NCBI RefSeq assembly: GCF_037646345.1
Contig: NZ_JBBEWR010000009.1
Coordinates: forward strand, 124,001 to 188,000
Source of the DNA: Ascidiimonas aurantiaca
Lineage (GTDB): Bacteria; Bacteroidota; Bacteroidia; Flavobacteriales; Flavobacteriaceae
Length of the DNA: 64,000 bases
Direction: 5' to 3'
In this document: positions 34,490-43,480 of the stretch, in pieces
Position numbering within the stretch: the first letter of the stretch is position 1
Layout: every line of letters starts with the position of its first letter
Program-made: the position numbers and the translations under genes
The notes under the pieces: generated by a model
Database searches by the model: none
Seen by the model: the letters and a program-made list of their open reading frames with translations, nothing else
Told to the model about the DNA's origin: nothing

Positions 34490-34662
34490 TTAATAGAAAG
34501 AGTATTTTATCATAAGAACCTACTGTAAAGTATTTATGATATGTATTAGAACATAATTGATGCAGGAGTATATAGTTAATTTATATTCTTCATTCTTATT
34601 CGGTTTACATTAGAAACCAATAAAGGCAACCTTTTGGTTAATTTCACATCTAAAAAGAAAAA

Positions 34663-35274
34663 ATGCCTAAAAAACTATGTATTTTTATACTCATAGCTCC
34701 TTTATTGATGGCTTTTCAATGTGAAGACGAGTTTGAAGAAAGGCCATTAGTATATAATGTTTATAAAACTAAGGTAACCCCGGGATCCCATTTTTCTGTT
34801 AACGATACCATCTGGATCACCGGAAGAGTTTCCTCCAACGCCTTTGACGAATCGATGAATGATTCTGTTTTTTCCAACTCTCCTCAAAAAGATGTATTTT
34901 CTATTTATAAATTCTTTGAACCAAATGATCTCTCGAATGTTAGAGATGCCATTAACCAGTTTACATTGGTTTTTGAAATAGGACAGTTTTCATTTCTTCC
35001 CGTATGTGAGAACGCTCAAATACAGGCGTTACCCGAACTTGAAAATAACAGTGGCCTGTACATCTATAAAATAGGACTAAGGCCTATCACTACAGGAGAC
35101 TACGTTATTAGCTGGCAAAATGCCATAATTCAAAACTCAGACAGAAACGAATTTATTATAGACAATTATCCTATTGAAAATAATCCAGATCAAATAGGGT
35201 TTAACAGTTGTGGTAGCCTTTCCTGGAGGTTCTTGAATGAATCTGAAAAGGAGTACTATTTCAAGGTACAATAA
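34663..35274 (+). CDS. Hypothetical exported protein with Cys after signal
   Basis: 203 aa beginning MPKKLCIFILIAPLLMAFQC. The Cys after a hydrophobic stretch suggests a lipoprotein, although the AFQC site is a poor lipobox; flavobacterial homologues with 'FQCE' after the signal are common. The mature part is acidic and beta-rich (VNDTIWITGRVSSNAFDE, FTLVFEIGQFSFLPV, GDYVISWQNAII) and holds two further Cys (104-aa apart). No family with known function was recognised. It is transcribed alone toward the synthase gene, 350 nt away. Confidence 0.6.
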   Translation: MPKKLCIFILIAPLLMAFQCEDEFEERPLVYNVYKTKVTPGSHFSVNDTIWITGRVSSNAFDESMNDSVFSNSPQKDVFSIYKFFEPNDLSNVRDAINQFTLVFEIGQFSFLPVCENAQIQALPELENNSGLYIYKIGLRPITTGDYVISWQNAIIQNSDRNEFIIDNYPIENNPDQIGFNSCGSLSWRFLNESEKEYYFKVQ

Positions 35275-35624
35275 AAAGAATTGTTTATACAAAATATGCC
35301 ATACTTACATTAGAATTTCCTTATAAAAACATATCCTATACCATCCGGCTATAAGCCTTACTTAGTATTTCTCTTCATTTCAAGTACTTAATAAGCAGCA
35401 TTGTATGAACACTGCTAGTACATTTAGTTATACACTGTGTACTTATATCTCTGTACACAACACATATGAATGTGTAAAAACTTTTCACTTACTAAATCTA
35501 TATCTTACTTAAAAAGTAAGTTTTTGCATAAAAAATTAGTGTAATACCTGTATTTTTATAAGAGTATATATATGCTGGTTAATATTTAAAAAAAGCGAAT
35601 CTAATTACAAAAAAGAAGAAACAA
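35275..35624. promoter_or_regulatory. Upstream region of the A-PCP-AOS gene with dyad
   Basis: No gene seen. TGTGTAC (35436-35442) and GTACACA (35453-35459) form a 7-bp dyad with a 10-nt spacer, overlapped by the 11-bp palindrome TACACTGTGTA (35431-35441). This is the only strong dyad in front of the synthase, about 165 nt from its start. Confidence 0.4.
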
Positions 35625-38600
35625 ATGGAAACATTGAACAGCTTTACCCCAGGCTCAGAGAACGGAGAAATTACAGATAACCCGAGGCGCACATTATATG
35701 CAGCAGGAGTAAAACAGGAAGAAAATAGTGTTGGAAAAACTACTCAGGATGGGCAAATAGTCATGGAAAAAATATCTGCTCAAAAAGCGGAGATTGATCT
35801 GGAGGCCACTATTTGCGGTCTTATTGTGAGACAAATGCAGGAACACCCGGAACAGGTAGCGATTATAGACGGTGAGATCAAAATTGATTATAAACGCCTG
35901 ATAAAAAGGGCAGGGGAGGTAGCCGGAGAACTCAGGAATCGTGGTGTAGAACCCGGGTCATTAGTCGGTGTATGTATGAACCGCTCCTGGGAACTGGTGG
36001 CAGCGTTACTGGGGGTAATGCAGTCAGGATGTGCCTATGTGCCACTGGACCCTGCGTATCCAAAAGGCCGGATACAATATATGTTAACCCATTCAAGGGC
36101 TGTTACGGCTATTGTAGATAATGACCATACTGCCAGCCTCTGTAGTGAATTGTGCGAATTGGTATGGATGAACAAAGTGGGTAAACATACAGATACTTCA
36201 ATACGCGCCTCGGCAAACCACCTGGCCTATGTGATCTACACTTCCGGTTCAACGGGACGTCCCAAAGGAGTAGCTGTTGAACATAAAAGTGTGGTGGCTA
36301 TGCACTGGGCTATGCGCGAGAAATTCAGTGATGAAGAGTTGAAAGGGGTATTTGCAGGGGCCTCTGTTTGTTTCGATACCTCGGTACTGGAAATTATGGG
36401 TACACTCTCCCTGGGAGGCACCATTATATTGGCTAAGAATGCGTTAGACCTAACCCGACTACCTGCAAAAGATGAGGTGAGAACTTGTGTAATGGTTGCA
36501 TCAGCCATGCAGGCCTTACTGGCTGTCGAAAAACTCCCTAAAGGCCTGCAGTGTCTTGTCTTTGGCGGTGAGGCACTCAAGCGCTCACTTGTAGAGCAGG
36601 TGTATGCGCTAAAACCGGGGCTACGCATTCTAAATGCATATGGCCCTACCGAAGATACAGTGTATTCTACTATTGCCGAAGTGCCTCCGGGTACCGGTTT
36701 GGTTACCATTGGAAGGTCAGTACCCGGTTCTCGTGCGTATATTTTAGACGATGCTTTACAGCCGGTTGCCACCGGGGAAGCAGGAGAATTGTACTTAGCC
36801 GGAAACAAGCTGGCACGCGGATACCTGTACGACGCAGCGTTGACCAAAGAGCGCTTTATAGATAGGGAACCCAGTGCGTATATTCCCGATAAGCGATTGT
36901 ACAAAACAGGCGATTTATGCCGCTGGACCGAAAATAGAGAGATCGAATTTCTAGGGCGTGCTGACCAGCAGGTAAAGATAAGAGGCTTTCGAATAGAACT
37001 GGAAGAAATTGAATCGGCACTGGAATCTATGCAGGGCATTAATGCCGCCGCAGCCGCAGCAATAGACGGAGATACAGGCCAAAAAATACTCGTGGTTTTT
37101 GTAGTAAGCAGCGATCAAACAATAACCGAGGCAAAGATCAAAACATATCTGTCAGAACGGCTCCCTAAATACATGGTTCCCCAGGTAGTAAGATATCTGG
37201 ATGAACTACCGCTCTTACCGAATGATAAGCTAGATCGCAAAAAACTTATGGATCTGGAAAAAGAGGTGCGTTTGGAACAAAGTATTCATATTGCCAGCTA
37301 TCCCAACGGTCATACAGATGGTTTGACAGGTGCAAATCATGAACAACAGGCCGCCATACTATTTACCATACAGCGTGAAGTGGCGGCACTGCTTAACCTG
37401 GGCGACATTACCAAGGTAGTACCCGATCACTCATTCGATGCGCTTGGTCTGGATTCGCTCTCTACACTGGAGTTCAGTCGCCGACTCTCCAAAGTATTGG
37501 GCAAAGAGGTATCGGCTCGTTCTATCCTGGAGCATTCTACACCAAACGCACTGGCTCAGTATATGTGCAGAATAACCGCAAGAGAAACAGATACTGTCTT
37601 TTCAGATACGCAGGGTAGTGTATTACAAGATACACTGGCCGGCTTTCAAACCAATATTCAGTTCAGTCACCCTACTTTTCAGGCTGCAAATGCACCCTCT
37701 TGGAGCGTTAATGATAAAAGTAAACTTGTACAGGAGCTCATTCGCATGGTGAACGATCACCGTAGAAACCCCTATGGTAAAGTATTGCGTACCGGAAGCT
37801 CTGCCAGAGGTATTGTGGAAGATACTTATCACCATGAAGAACAGGAAGCTATTATATGGTCAACCAATTTGTATTTTGGTCTGAACCGTGACCCGGAGAT
37901 CATAGCAGAAGCTTCCAGAGCACTAAAGCACTTTGGTACCGGGATGGGTATTTCGGCAGCAGCGACCGGTATGACAAATCAGCACCAGGATTTTGAAAAC
38001 GAGTTCGCCAATCTGGTTGGAAAGCCTGCAGCCTGTCTTTTTCCCACCGGGTACACCGCCAATCTGGGAGCAATATCAGGGCTTCTGGGAGAAAATGATG
38101 TAGTGGTTCTCGATCAGCTCTGTCACGCATCTATTGTAGATGGTGCTCGTCTCAGTGGGGCAACTATTAGGACATTTCGGCACAACAATGCATCAGACCT
38201 GGCGGCTGTTCTTAAAACTGAAGTATCTCCTTACCGCACGGTGCTGGTAGTACTGGAAAGCGTTTACAGCATGGGCGAAGGTACGGCACCCGTAGCCCAG
38301 ATTGTACGTACCGCAAAAAAATACAATGCACTGGTATTAGTAGATGAGGCACACTCTTTCGGTTTTTATGGTGAAAGAGGTGCAGGTATTTGCGCCGCTC
38401 AGGGAGTTACCGAAGAAGTAGATTTTATCATGACCACCCTTAGTAAAGCTTTAGGGAGTATTGGCGGGGTGATTGCAGCCAGCCAGCAGCACATCGATCT
38501 GTTGAAGTCGTCTTCCAGAGCGTATATCTTTCAGGCATCCATTAGTCCGGCAGATATAGCTGCGGCACTAGCATCACTGCGACGACTTCGTTCTGACAAT

Positions 38601-39290
38601 ACCTTACGTGAGCAACTATGGGATATGACCCGATACATGCGCCGGCGATTTGAAGAAGAAGGATATGATCTGGGAACCGGAGACGGGCCTATCGTCACGC
38701 CTCATTTTAAAGATAAAGACAAATTGTATGCAATAGTACAGAGTTTGTATAAACGTGGGGTCCAAACGCTGGCCGTGACCTATCCTATAGTCGAAATGGG
38801 TCGTGGCCGTTTGAGACTCATTTGCTCTGCTGCACATACCCGGGAAGATATTGACAAAACTCTGGAAGCTCTCAAGGAAGCAGAACGTGAAGTAGATGAG
38901 CAGTTTGCAGTGGCTCATAAAGAAACAAGAGATAAAGATATGAAACGCACAGATATCGAAGGCTGGGCCCATACGTTTACGGCCTTCCTTAAAGAATGGA
39001 TAGCTCAGGCTTCTTTTCCAACCCCCAACCTCGCTATATCAGTACGTGTTTCTGAAACGTCTGAACCTGTCACCATTTTAATAAAAGATGGAAACGTAAC
39101 GCAAGATACACTTAAAGAACACAATGTACCCGTTTGTTCACTGCTCCTTACCGAAAGAGATGTAGTTACCGCTTTGCAGTATTTTGATGTTCAGGGGTTA
39201 CTTTATAGTATTAGTGAGGGAACCTGTGTATTACAAGGCCAGGTAGAACCTTTTATATGGTTTGTAGCGCGAATGGTGGACAAGTGTTAG
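35625..39290 (+). CDS. Adenylation-carrier-alpha-oxoamine synthase-SCP2 fusion enzyme
   Basis: 1221-aa multidomain enzyme. (1) NRPS-type adenylation domain, about 55-545: YTSGSTGRPKG at 205-215, FDTS at 250-253 with the Asp that binds an amino group, NAYGPTE at 337-343, YKTGD at 426-430, GFRIELEEIE at 454-463 and the A10 Lys535. (2) Carrier domain, about 580-650, with phosphopantetheine Ser611 in GLDSLS. (3) Alpha-oxoamine synthase, about 735-1095: FPTGYTANLG, DEAHSFGFYG at 907-916 and PLP Lys941 in TTLSKALG. (4) SCP2-like C-terminus, about 1110-1221. Predicted reaction: a loaded acyl or aminoacyl thioester is condensed with an amino acid with loss of CO2, releasing an alpha-aminoketone. It lacks condensation and thioesterase domains and stands alone. 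Confidence 0.85.
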   Translation: METLNSFTPGSENGEITDNPRRTLYAAGVKQEENSVGKTTQDGQIVMEKISAQKAEIDLEATICGLIVRQMQEHPEQVAIIDGEIKIDYKRLIKRAGEVAGELRNRGVEPGSLVGVCMNRSWELVAALLGVMQSGCAYVPLDPAYPKGRIQYMLTHSRAVTAIVDNDHTASLCSELCELVWMNKVGKHTDTSIRASANHLAYVIYTSGSTGRPKGVAVEHKSVVAMHWAMREKFSDEELKGVFAGASVCFDTSVLEIMGTLSLGGTIILAKNALDLTRLPAKDEVRTCVMVASAMQALLAVEKLPKGLQCLVFGGEALKRSLVEQVYALKPGLRILNAYGPTEDTVYSTIAEVPPGTGLVTIGRSVPGSRAYILDDALQPVATGEAGELYLAGNKLARGYLYDAALTKERFIDREPSAYIPDKRLYKTGDLCRWTENREIEFLGRADQQVKIRGFRIELEEIESALESMQGINAAAAAAIDGDTGQKILVVFVVSSDQTITEAKIKTYLSERLPKYMVPQVVRYLDELPLLPNDKLDRKKLMDLEKEVRLEQSIHIASYPNGHTDGLTGANHEQQAAILFTIQREVAALLNLGDITKVVPDHSFDALGLDSLSTLEFSRRLSKVLGKEVSARSILEHSTPNALAQYMCRITARETDTVFSDTQGSVLQDTLAGFQTNIQFSHPTFQAANAPSWSVNDKSKLVQELIRMVNDHRRNPYGKVLRTGSSARGIVEDTYHHEEQEAIIWSTNLYFGLNRDPEIIAEASRALKHFGTGMGISAAATGMTNQHQDFENEFANLVGKPAACLFPTGYTANLGAISGLLGENDVVVLDQLCHASIVDGARLSGATIRTFRHNNASDLAAVLKTEVSPYRTVLVVLESVYSMGEGTAPVAQIVRTAKKYNALVLVDEAHSFGFYGERGAGICAAQGVTEEVDFIMTTLSKALGSIGGVIAASQQHIDLLKSSSRAYIFQASISPADIAAALASLRRLRSDNTLREQLWDMTRYMRRRFEEEGYDLGTGDGPIVTPHFKDKDKLYAIVQSLYKRGVQTLAVTYPIVEMGRGRLRLICSAAHTREDIDKTLEALKEAEREVDEQFAVAHKETRDKDMKRTDIEGWAHTFTAFLKEWIAQASFPTPNLAISVRVSETSEPVTILIKDGNVTQDTLKEHNVPVCSLLLTERDVVTALQYFDVQGLLYSISEGTCVLQGQVEPFIWFVARMVDKC

Positions 39291-39667
39291 AGCACTTCTT
39301 ATTCTGTTTGATGGGAGGAGGGGTACGATCAACTCTCTCCATAGTAAAATTTGCCAGATAGTCATACCTTTATTATCTGTCAAAATATCAGAGTATATAT
39401 ATTAAAAAATACATATGACTAACTGCCATATGAAGGTATTTTAGTATTTGTTATTTTTAGTAATAGAGTAGAGCGAATATCAAACTATCTGATTTTTAAT
39501 GCTATATTTTAAAAATCATTGCATCACCTGTAAAGTAGTTTACTAAGGATGTAATACATTAAGAAACATTATTAAAATCTTTAGCTTTTTACTTACTTGT
39601 TAAATTATTTTCTAAAGGTGTTTTGGCATATATGTTGACTGAATCATGAAATTATAAATTTAAAACC
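39291..39667. other. Intergenic region after the synthase
   Basis: AT-rich spacer; no credible gene or strong terminator seen. Promoter of the barrel gene is expected here. Confidence 0.45.
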
Positions 39668-40318
39668 ATGATCATGACAAGATTTATTACGGGATGCTTA
39701 GTACTATTTACTACCCTAAGTATGGCTCAGGAAACGCAAGAAAACTTTTTAATAGAAAAAGGAACCTGGAGTTTAGAAGGTGATTTTTCGATCACTACCG
39801 AAAAGGTTGAAGATTTGATTATTGATGATGTCGTTAACGATGAATTCAATTTCATAATTTTACCAAAAATTGGTTATGCAGTTAGTGACAATCTGCTTCT
39901 GGGTTTAGGTTTAGGATATGAGTATTCAGAAGGTAGTTTTAAAAGTCAGGAACCATCCTTTGATAACGAAGTAGAGTCTAATGCTTTCATTGTCTTTTCA
40001 TATATAAAGAAATTTATTCCTGTTGGTAAAAAACTCGCTTTTCACATACAGGGTGAAATTAATTATTCACAAGGCAATAGCGACTTTAACAGTAATGGTT
40101 TTGAAAGCAAATCAAAAATTAAAACCTTCTTTATTGGGGCCAGGCCAGGTATAACGTATGGATTGTCTAAAAACCTTTTAATTCATGCTAACTTTGGCTC
40201 TTTAGGTTATAATAATACTAGAAGAGAATCGGATGGAGAAAATACTTTTGAAAACAATTTTTTTGAGTTTAACCTTCGTTCTTCCAGTTTGCGATTTGGC
40301 TTTGCGGTACTCTTGTAA
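39668..40318 (+). CDS. Outer-membrane beta-barrel protein
   Basis: 216 aa with signal peptide ending SMAQ. Eight alternating amphipathic strands can be drawn (e.g. GTWSLEGDFSITTEK, IILPKIGYAVSDNLLLGLG, IQGEINYSQGNSDF, FIGARPGITYGLSKNL, SSSLRFGFAVLL), typical of small OmpA-like or OprF-like barrels. It has no peptidoglycan-binding domain. Function may be as porin or adhesin; nothing specific can be said. Adjacent synthase and fibre genes give no clear link. Confidence 0.7.
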   Translation: MIMTRFITGCLVLFTTLSMAQETQENFLIEKGTWSLEGDFSITTEKVEDLIIDDVVNDEFNFIILPKIGYAVSDNLLLGLGLGYEYSEGSFKSQEPSFDNEVESNAFIVFSYIKKFIPVGKKLAFHIQGEINYSQGNSDFNSNGFESKSKIKTFFIGARPGITYGLSKNLLIHANFGSLGYNNTRRESDGENTFENNFFEFNLRSSSLRFGFAVLL

Positions 40319-40456
40319 ACCAATAAGGTAAAATCGGTAAAGGTATTCAGGTATTTTTATTGTACAGTTCACCATGATATTTGGAGAGATCCTGTAACCC
40401 GGGTTGCAGGATCTTTGACTGCTGCTGCTATAAAATCCGGTTTCTGAAGATACTTG

Positions 40457-40597
40457 TTAAAAACAAAAGCAAAAACCTTCTTTTCCCCGGGTTTCCTGAA
40501 GTCGGGGTACCTTTTCAAGTATCTTTTTTCCCTGAAAATACATGATGGGTAATAAGGAAAAAACCAGGATAGCTCCTGCAAAATACTTAAAACTCAT
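40457..40597 (-). pseudogene. 5' fragment of an SGNH-hydrolase gene (duplicate)
   Basis: The 46-codon frame begins MSFKYFAGAILVFSLLPIMY and runs FQGKKILEKVPRLQETRGKE before ending in FCFCF and a stop. Apart from a few changes it equals the first 43 residues of the SGNH hydrolase at 52236-53045, after which homology stops abruptly near base 40469. The rest of the hydrolase is missing, so this is a truncated copy carried along with a duplicated block. Confidence 0.8.
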
Positions 40598-40708
40598 AAC
40601 AAGAGTTAGTTATACAATATAACATTCCATCATCAGTAAAAACTGTAAGAGAGTTGCTAAAGAAACTGTTTTCTATATGTACGAAAAAAAGGGTTAATAA
40701 TTATATTT
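40469..40708. repeat. Duplicated 240-bp block, copy A
   Basis: About 14 mismatches in the first roughly 218 bases against 52917-53156 (hand alignment, near 94% identity). The block holds the 5' end of an SGNH gene and its upstream DNA, and precedes a GIGT-repeat fibre-like gene in both places and in the same orientation. Confidence 0.85.
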
Positions 40709-40858
40709 AGACGAGTAGTTTTACGTTTTTATGAATAGCCGTATTCATTAGTTAACATGGGACAGGTCTTACTAAAAATCATTTTTAAAAATGTAGAACC
40801 CGTTAAGAGTAAACAGAAAAAACAATTTGTATATCAAATTAAAAATCAATAAAACACC
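40709..40858. other. Non-duplicated leader of fibre paralogue 2
   Basis: Here the similarity with the region upstream of fibre paralogue 4 is lost. No further feature seen. Confidence 0.4.
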
Positions 40859-41749
40859 ATGAAAAAAAGTATCATTTGTATAGCTTTATTAGGACTCATC
40901 TCCATAAGTAACGCCCAACAAACCGTAGAAGGAATAGATTTTCGAAAAGAGGATGTAAGTTACAACCCCAATGGGGTACACGAATCTCATTTATACCAAT
41001 TGAATAGGTTATCCCTCGCTCTTAAATCAGAAAATAATGCGTTTAGGATTGAGGACTGGCGCCTGGGAAGCAGTAATATAAAAACCCTTTTATCGGTAAA
41101 TCTTAATGGAGACATTGGAGTAGGTGTATCAAATGCCAATCAAAAACTACAAATATTTAATCCGTTGCCATTTAATCCTAATTATGGGGATGCCTCCCAG
41201 GATCATATCTCTTTATTATCCAATGATCCTGGAATGGGTAATTACTTCGGTGGTATTACATGGAAGTCCTCCGATGGCAGGAGAAGAGCTGCTATCACGG
41301 CTACAAGAGAAAATATAGATACAGATTTTGTAGGGATAGCCTTTTTTACTCAGGGTACAGATGGGCCGGGGCCTATGTATGAAAGCATGAGGATTACAAG
41401 AAATGGGAACGTTGGTATCGGGACAAAGAATCCTGATATGAAATTAACCGTAAAAGGGAAAATTCATGCAGAAGAGGTAAAAATAGATCTGAATGTTCCT
41501 GCTCCGGATTATGTTTTTAAAGAAAATTATCCTTTGCGTAGTATTGAGGAGGTGGAAGCCTTTATTAAAGAGAATAGTCATTTGCCAGAAATACCATCGG
41601 CAAAAGAGTTTGAAGAAAACGGCATAATGCTGGCACAAATGAATTTGGATCTGCTGAAAAAGATAGAAGAACTTACACTTTACCTCATCAAACAGAATAA
41701 AGAAATTAAAAAGCTGAAAGAAAAAGTTCAGGAACTTGAAAATCAATAA
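40859..41749 (+). CDS. GIGT-repeat fibre-like surface protein, paralogue 2
   Basis: 296-aa exported protein (signal ends SNAQQ). After a unique N-terminal half with DIGVGVSNANQKLQIFNP, the repeat NVGIGTKNPDMKLTVKGK leads into the C-terminal module: EVKIDLNVPAPDYVFKENYP, LRSIEEVEAFIKENSHLPEI and a coiled-coil tail IEELTLYLIKQNKEIKKL. The last part (from GNVGIG on) is 87% identical in DNA to paralogue 4, mostly with synonymous changes, whereas the N-terminal halves differ. The protein is probably surface-displayed and trimeric; its partner is unknown. Confidence 0.8.
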   Translation: MKKSIICIALLGLISISNAQQTVEGIDFRKEDVSYNPNGVHESHLYQLNRLSLALKSENNAFRIEDWRLGSSNIKTLLSVNLNGDIGVGVSNANQKLQIFNPLPFNPNYGDASQDHISLLSNDPGMGNYFGGITWKSSDGRRRAAITATRENIDTDFVGIAFFTQGTDGPGPMYESMRITRNGNVGIGTKNPDMKLTVKGKIHAEEVKIDLNVPAPDYVFKENYPLRSIEEVEAFIKENSHLPEIPSAKEFEENGIMLAQMNLDLLKKIEELTLYLIKQNKEIKKLKEKVQELENQ

Positions 41750-41834
41750 TGTAGTTGCCTTGAGGTATTCCTGGGTGGCTAATGAAATTCAACAAAGTCA
41801 GTATGATGGAGGATGTATCAGATAATATATACCT

Positions 41835-42212
41835 ATGGAAAAAATAGAACTATCAGAGTTTTTAAATAAGTTAAATTATAAATCCAGTATCAAAAAAGAC
41901 CGGGTTATTATTAACCTTGGCTTAGGATTGGTTTGTGAAGTAAAAAAAGATACTAAAGATTCCTTTGTTGTCTATGGGCGATTAAAAGGCTGGAATTTTT
42001 TGACAGGACTTTTTAGCGTACGCGTAGAGATGCTTATGGTGTATGTGTCTTTTTGGTTACTTTTTATTACCCTCTTATACTACCTATACGGGCTGCCCGA
42101 TTTTATACCGGAATTTATCATCCTGTTGATTTTAGGATTAACCATACTCTGGAGTGTATTTTACCTTATTCGATTTTATACGTTTAAACTCTATTGGAAA
42201 GCTGGATACTAA
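41835..42212 (+). CDS. Hypothetical two-helix membrane protein
   Basis: 125 aa. The N-terminal 60 residues form a soluble alpha/beta part (LNKLNYKSSIKKDRVIINLG). Two membrane helices follow at about 66-86 (MLMVYVSFWLLFITLLYYLY) and 92-113 (FIILLILGLTILWSVFYLIR), with a short basic tail. No family recognised. It is downstream of fibre paralogue 2 by 85 nt and has its own terminator. Confidence 0.55.
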   Translation: MEKIELSEFLNKLNYKSSIKKDRVIINLGLGLVCEVKKDTKDSFVVYGRLKGWNFLTGLFSVRVEMLMVYVSFWLLFITLLYYLYGLPDFIPEFIILLILGLTILWSVFYLIRFYTFKLYWKAGY

Positions 42213-42256
42213 ATAGACAGCGTAAAAACTAAAGCTGTATTTACGGTTCAACTCAC

Positions 42257-42287
42257 AAAAGGCTTTCTGTATAGGGAAGCCTTTTTT
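42257..42287 (+). terminator. Rho-independent terminator
   Basis: AAAAGGCTT and AAGCCTTTT (9 bp) enclose an 11-nt loop and are followed by Ts on the plus strand. It ends the transcript of the two-helix membrane protein. Confidence 0.8.
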
Positions 42288-42657
42288 AATTGGGTGGTTT
42301 ACTGTCATGCTTTATGCTTACGGATATCTGTAAGCGTATAGACTATTGTTTTAATACTTTGCACTATAAGGCATGTATTTCAATAACAAATTTACGTATA
42401 TACTGTTTTTGTAAGTTTAAAAGATGGGTTTTTAATATATTACGCTGCTTTTTATGTATTATGTCGAAACACATCTTATCTGCATACCTGCCATTTAGAA
42501 CTAAGAAAACTAAAAACCAAAATAAGATCATAATCAACGTAGTAAAGTGGGTGTGTCAAAAAAAATTAAAACAAACTTTCTTTACATATAAATTAAATAT
42601 TAACTTTATTCCATATGCAGGAAATGCTGTATGTTTATTATTTAATACGTATTAAAA
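42288..42657. other. Intergenic region
   Basis: A frame open across most of it is rich in Cys, Phe and Lys and has no family features, so I do not call it. The segment TTTTTGTAAGTTTAA (42406-42420) repeats part of the 26-bp element at 34464 and 57030. Confidence 0.5.
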
Positions 42658-43257
42658 ATGATCACTTCCACCCCTAATGACTTCATAGATAAAGCCGGAG
42701 ACCGGATACAATTACCTTTGCAGTTTGATGCATCCGAAATGTTAGAGGACCTTAAGATATTTAAAGATGCTAATTTTGTATATTATGATGTAGTTCCCTT
42801 AAGGGCTCCTGCACATCTGGTAGATTCTACGCTGCCATTCCCACCGCCGGCTGAAAACTATGCCGATGGTACCTGGACAGACTGGATGGATACCCCTACC
42901 TTAAAAAAATGCCCTTCCTTAATAAAGGTTATAGATACCTTTAAAGAACATGCCACCGTAAACTTGGTACGGTTATTACGCTTAGCTCCCAATTCGGTAG
43001 TAGAAGAACATGTTGATCCTACTCTGGGGATACATATAGAAGAATCTATGGTCAGGTTAACCATCCCCATTCAAACCAATGACCAGGTTGAATTTTATCT
43101 CAATAATGAAATCGTACCCATGAAACCGGGAGAATGCTGGTACCTAAAACTAACCGATCCTCATAAAGTGATCAATAACGGGCCTACAGAAAGAGTTAAT
43201 TTAACTATCGACGTAATACCTAACGCCTGGGTGCGGTCCATGATATTTGGGAACTAA
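42658..43257 (+). CDS. Aspartyl/asparaginyl beta-hydroxylase-like protein
   Basis: 199-aa double-stranded beta-helix protein. The iron(II)/2-oxoglutarate signature appears as EEHVDPTLGIHIEESMVRL (His118, possibly Asp120) and, 50 residues later, DPHKVINNGPTERVNLTIDV (His169, Arg179 for 2-oxoglutarate), as in the Asp_Arg_Hydrox family. A PFPPPAENY segment and GTWTDWMDTP are also typical of the bacterial branch. It would hydroxylate Asp, Asn or a free metabolite; substrate is unknown. The nearby A-PCP-AOS synthase (3.4 kb upstream) makes a tailoring role conceivable but unproven. Confidence 0.8.
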   Translation: MITSTPNDFIDKAGDRIQLPLQFDASEMLEDLKIFKDANFVYYDVVPLRAPAHLVDSTLPFPPPAENYADGTWTDWMDTPTLKKCPSLIKVIDTFKEHATVNLVRLLRLAPNSVVEEHVDPTLGIHIEESMVRLTIPIQTNDQVEFYLNNEIVPMKPGECWYLKLTDPHKVINNGPTERVNLTIDVIPNAWVRSMIFGN

Positions 43258-43480
43258 ATCCTTTTTTTACCGGTATTTTATATTTTCTGGTCTGAATACG
43301 TAATTAAACAGCTTACAAACGGTACGTTAACGACAATCTGTAAGATATTCTTATCGTATGCCTGATGGACAAGGCAATTTTATAGTTAAAAAACAATGGC
43401 TTTAGCGCTATTGTATATATTTTTATCACTTCACAAGAGTTGGGGCCGCAGCCACAGCTGAAATTAAAAAAGTAAACTGC

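Noticed and set aside
36236..37039. 267-codon minus-strand frame inside the synthase gene
   Set aside because: It lies fully antisense to the adenylation domain, which is certain from its motifs; long antisense frames are common opposite such genes.
40369..40581. 70-codon minus-strand frame
   Set aside because: It is out of frame with the SGNH-hydrolase remnant that shares the same DNA; the remnant explains the sequence.
42290..42655. 121-codon plus-strand open frame between two genes
   Set aside because: Its translation is rich in Cys, Phe, Lys and Ile, as expected for translated AT-rich non-coding DNA. It starts inside the tail of a terminator and matches no family that I know.
39668..43257. 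Grouping of the barrel, fibre and hydroxylase genes with the synthase as one biosynthetic cluster
   Set aside because: Gaps of hundreds of bases, an intervening terminator and unrelated functions speak against one cluster; only the hydroxylase could be a tailoring enzyme, and that is unproven.
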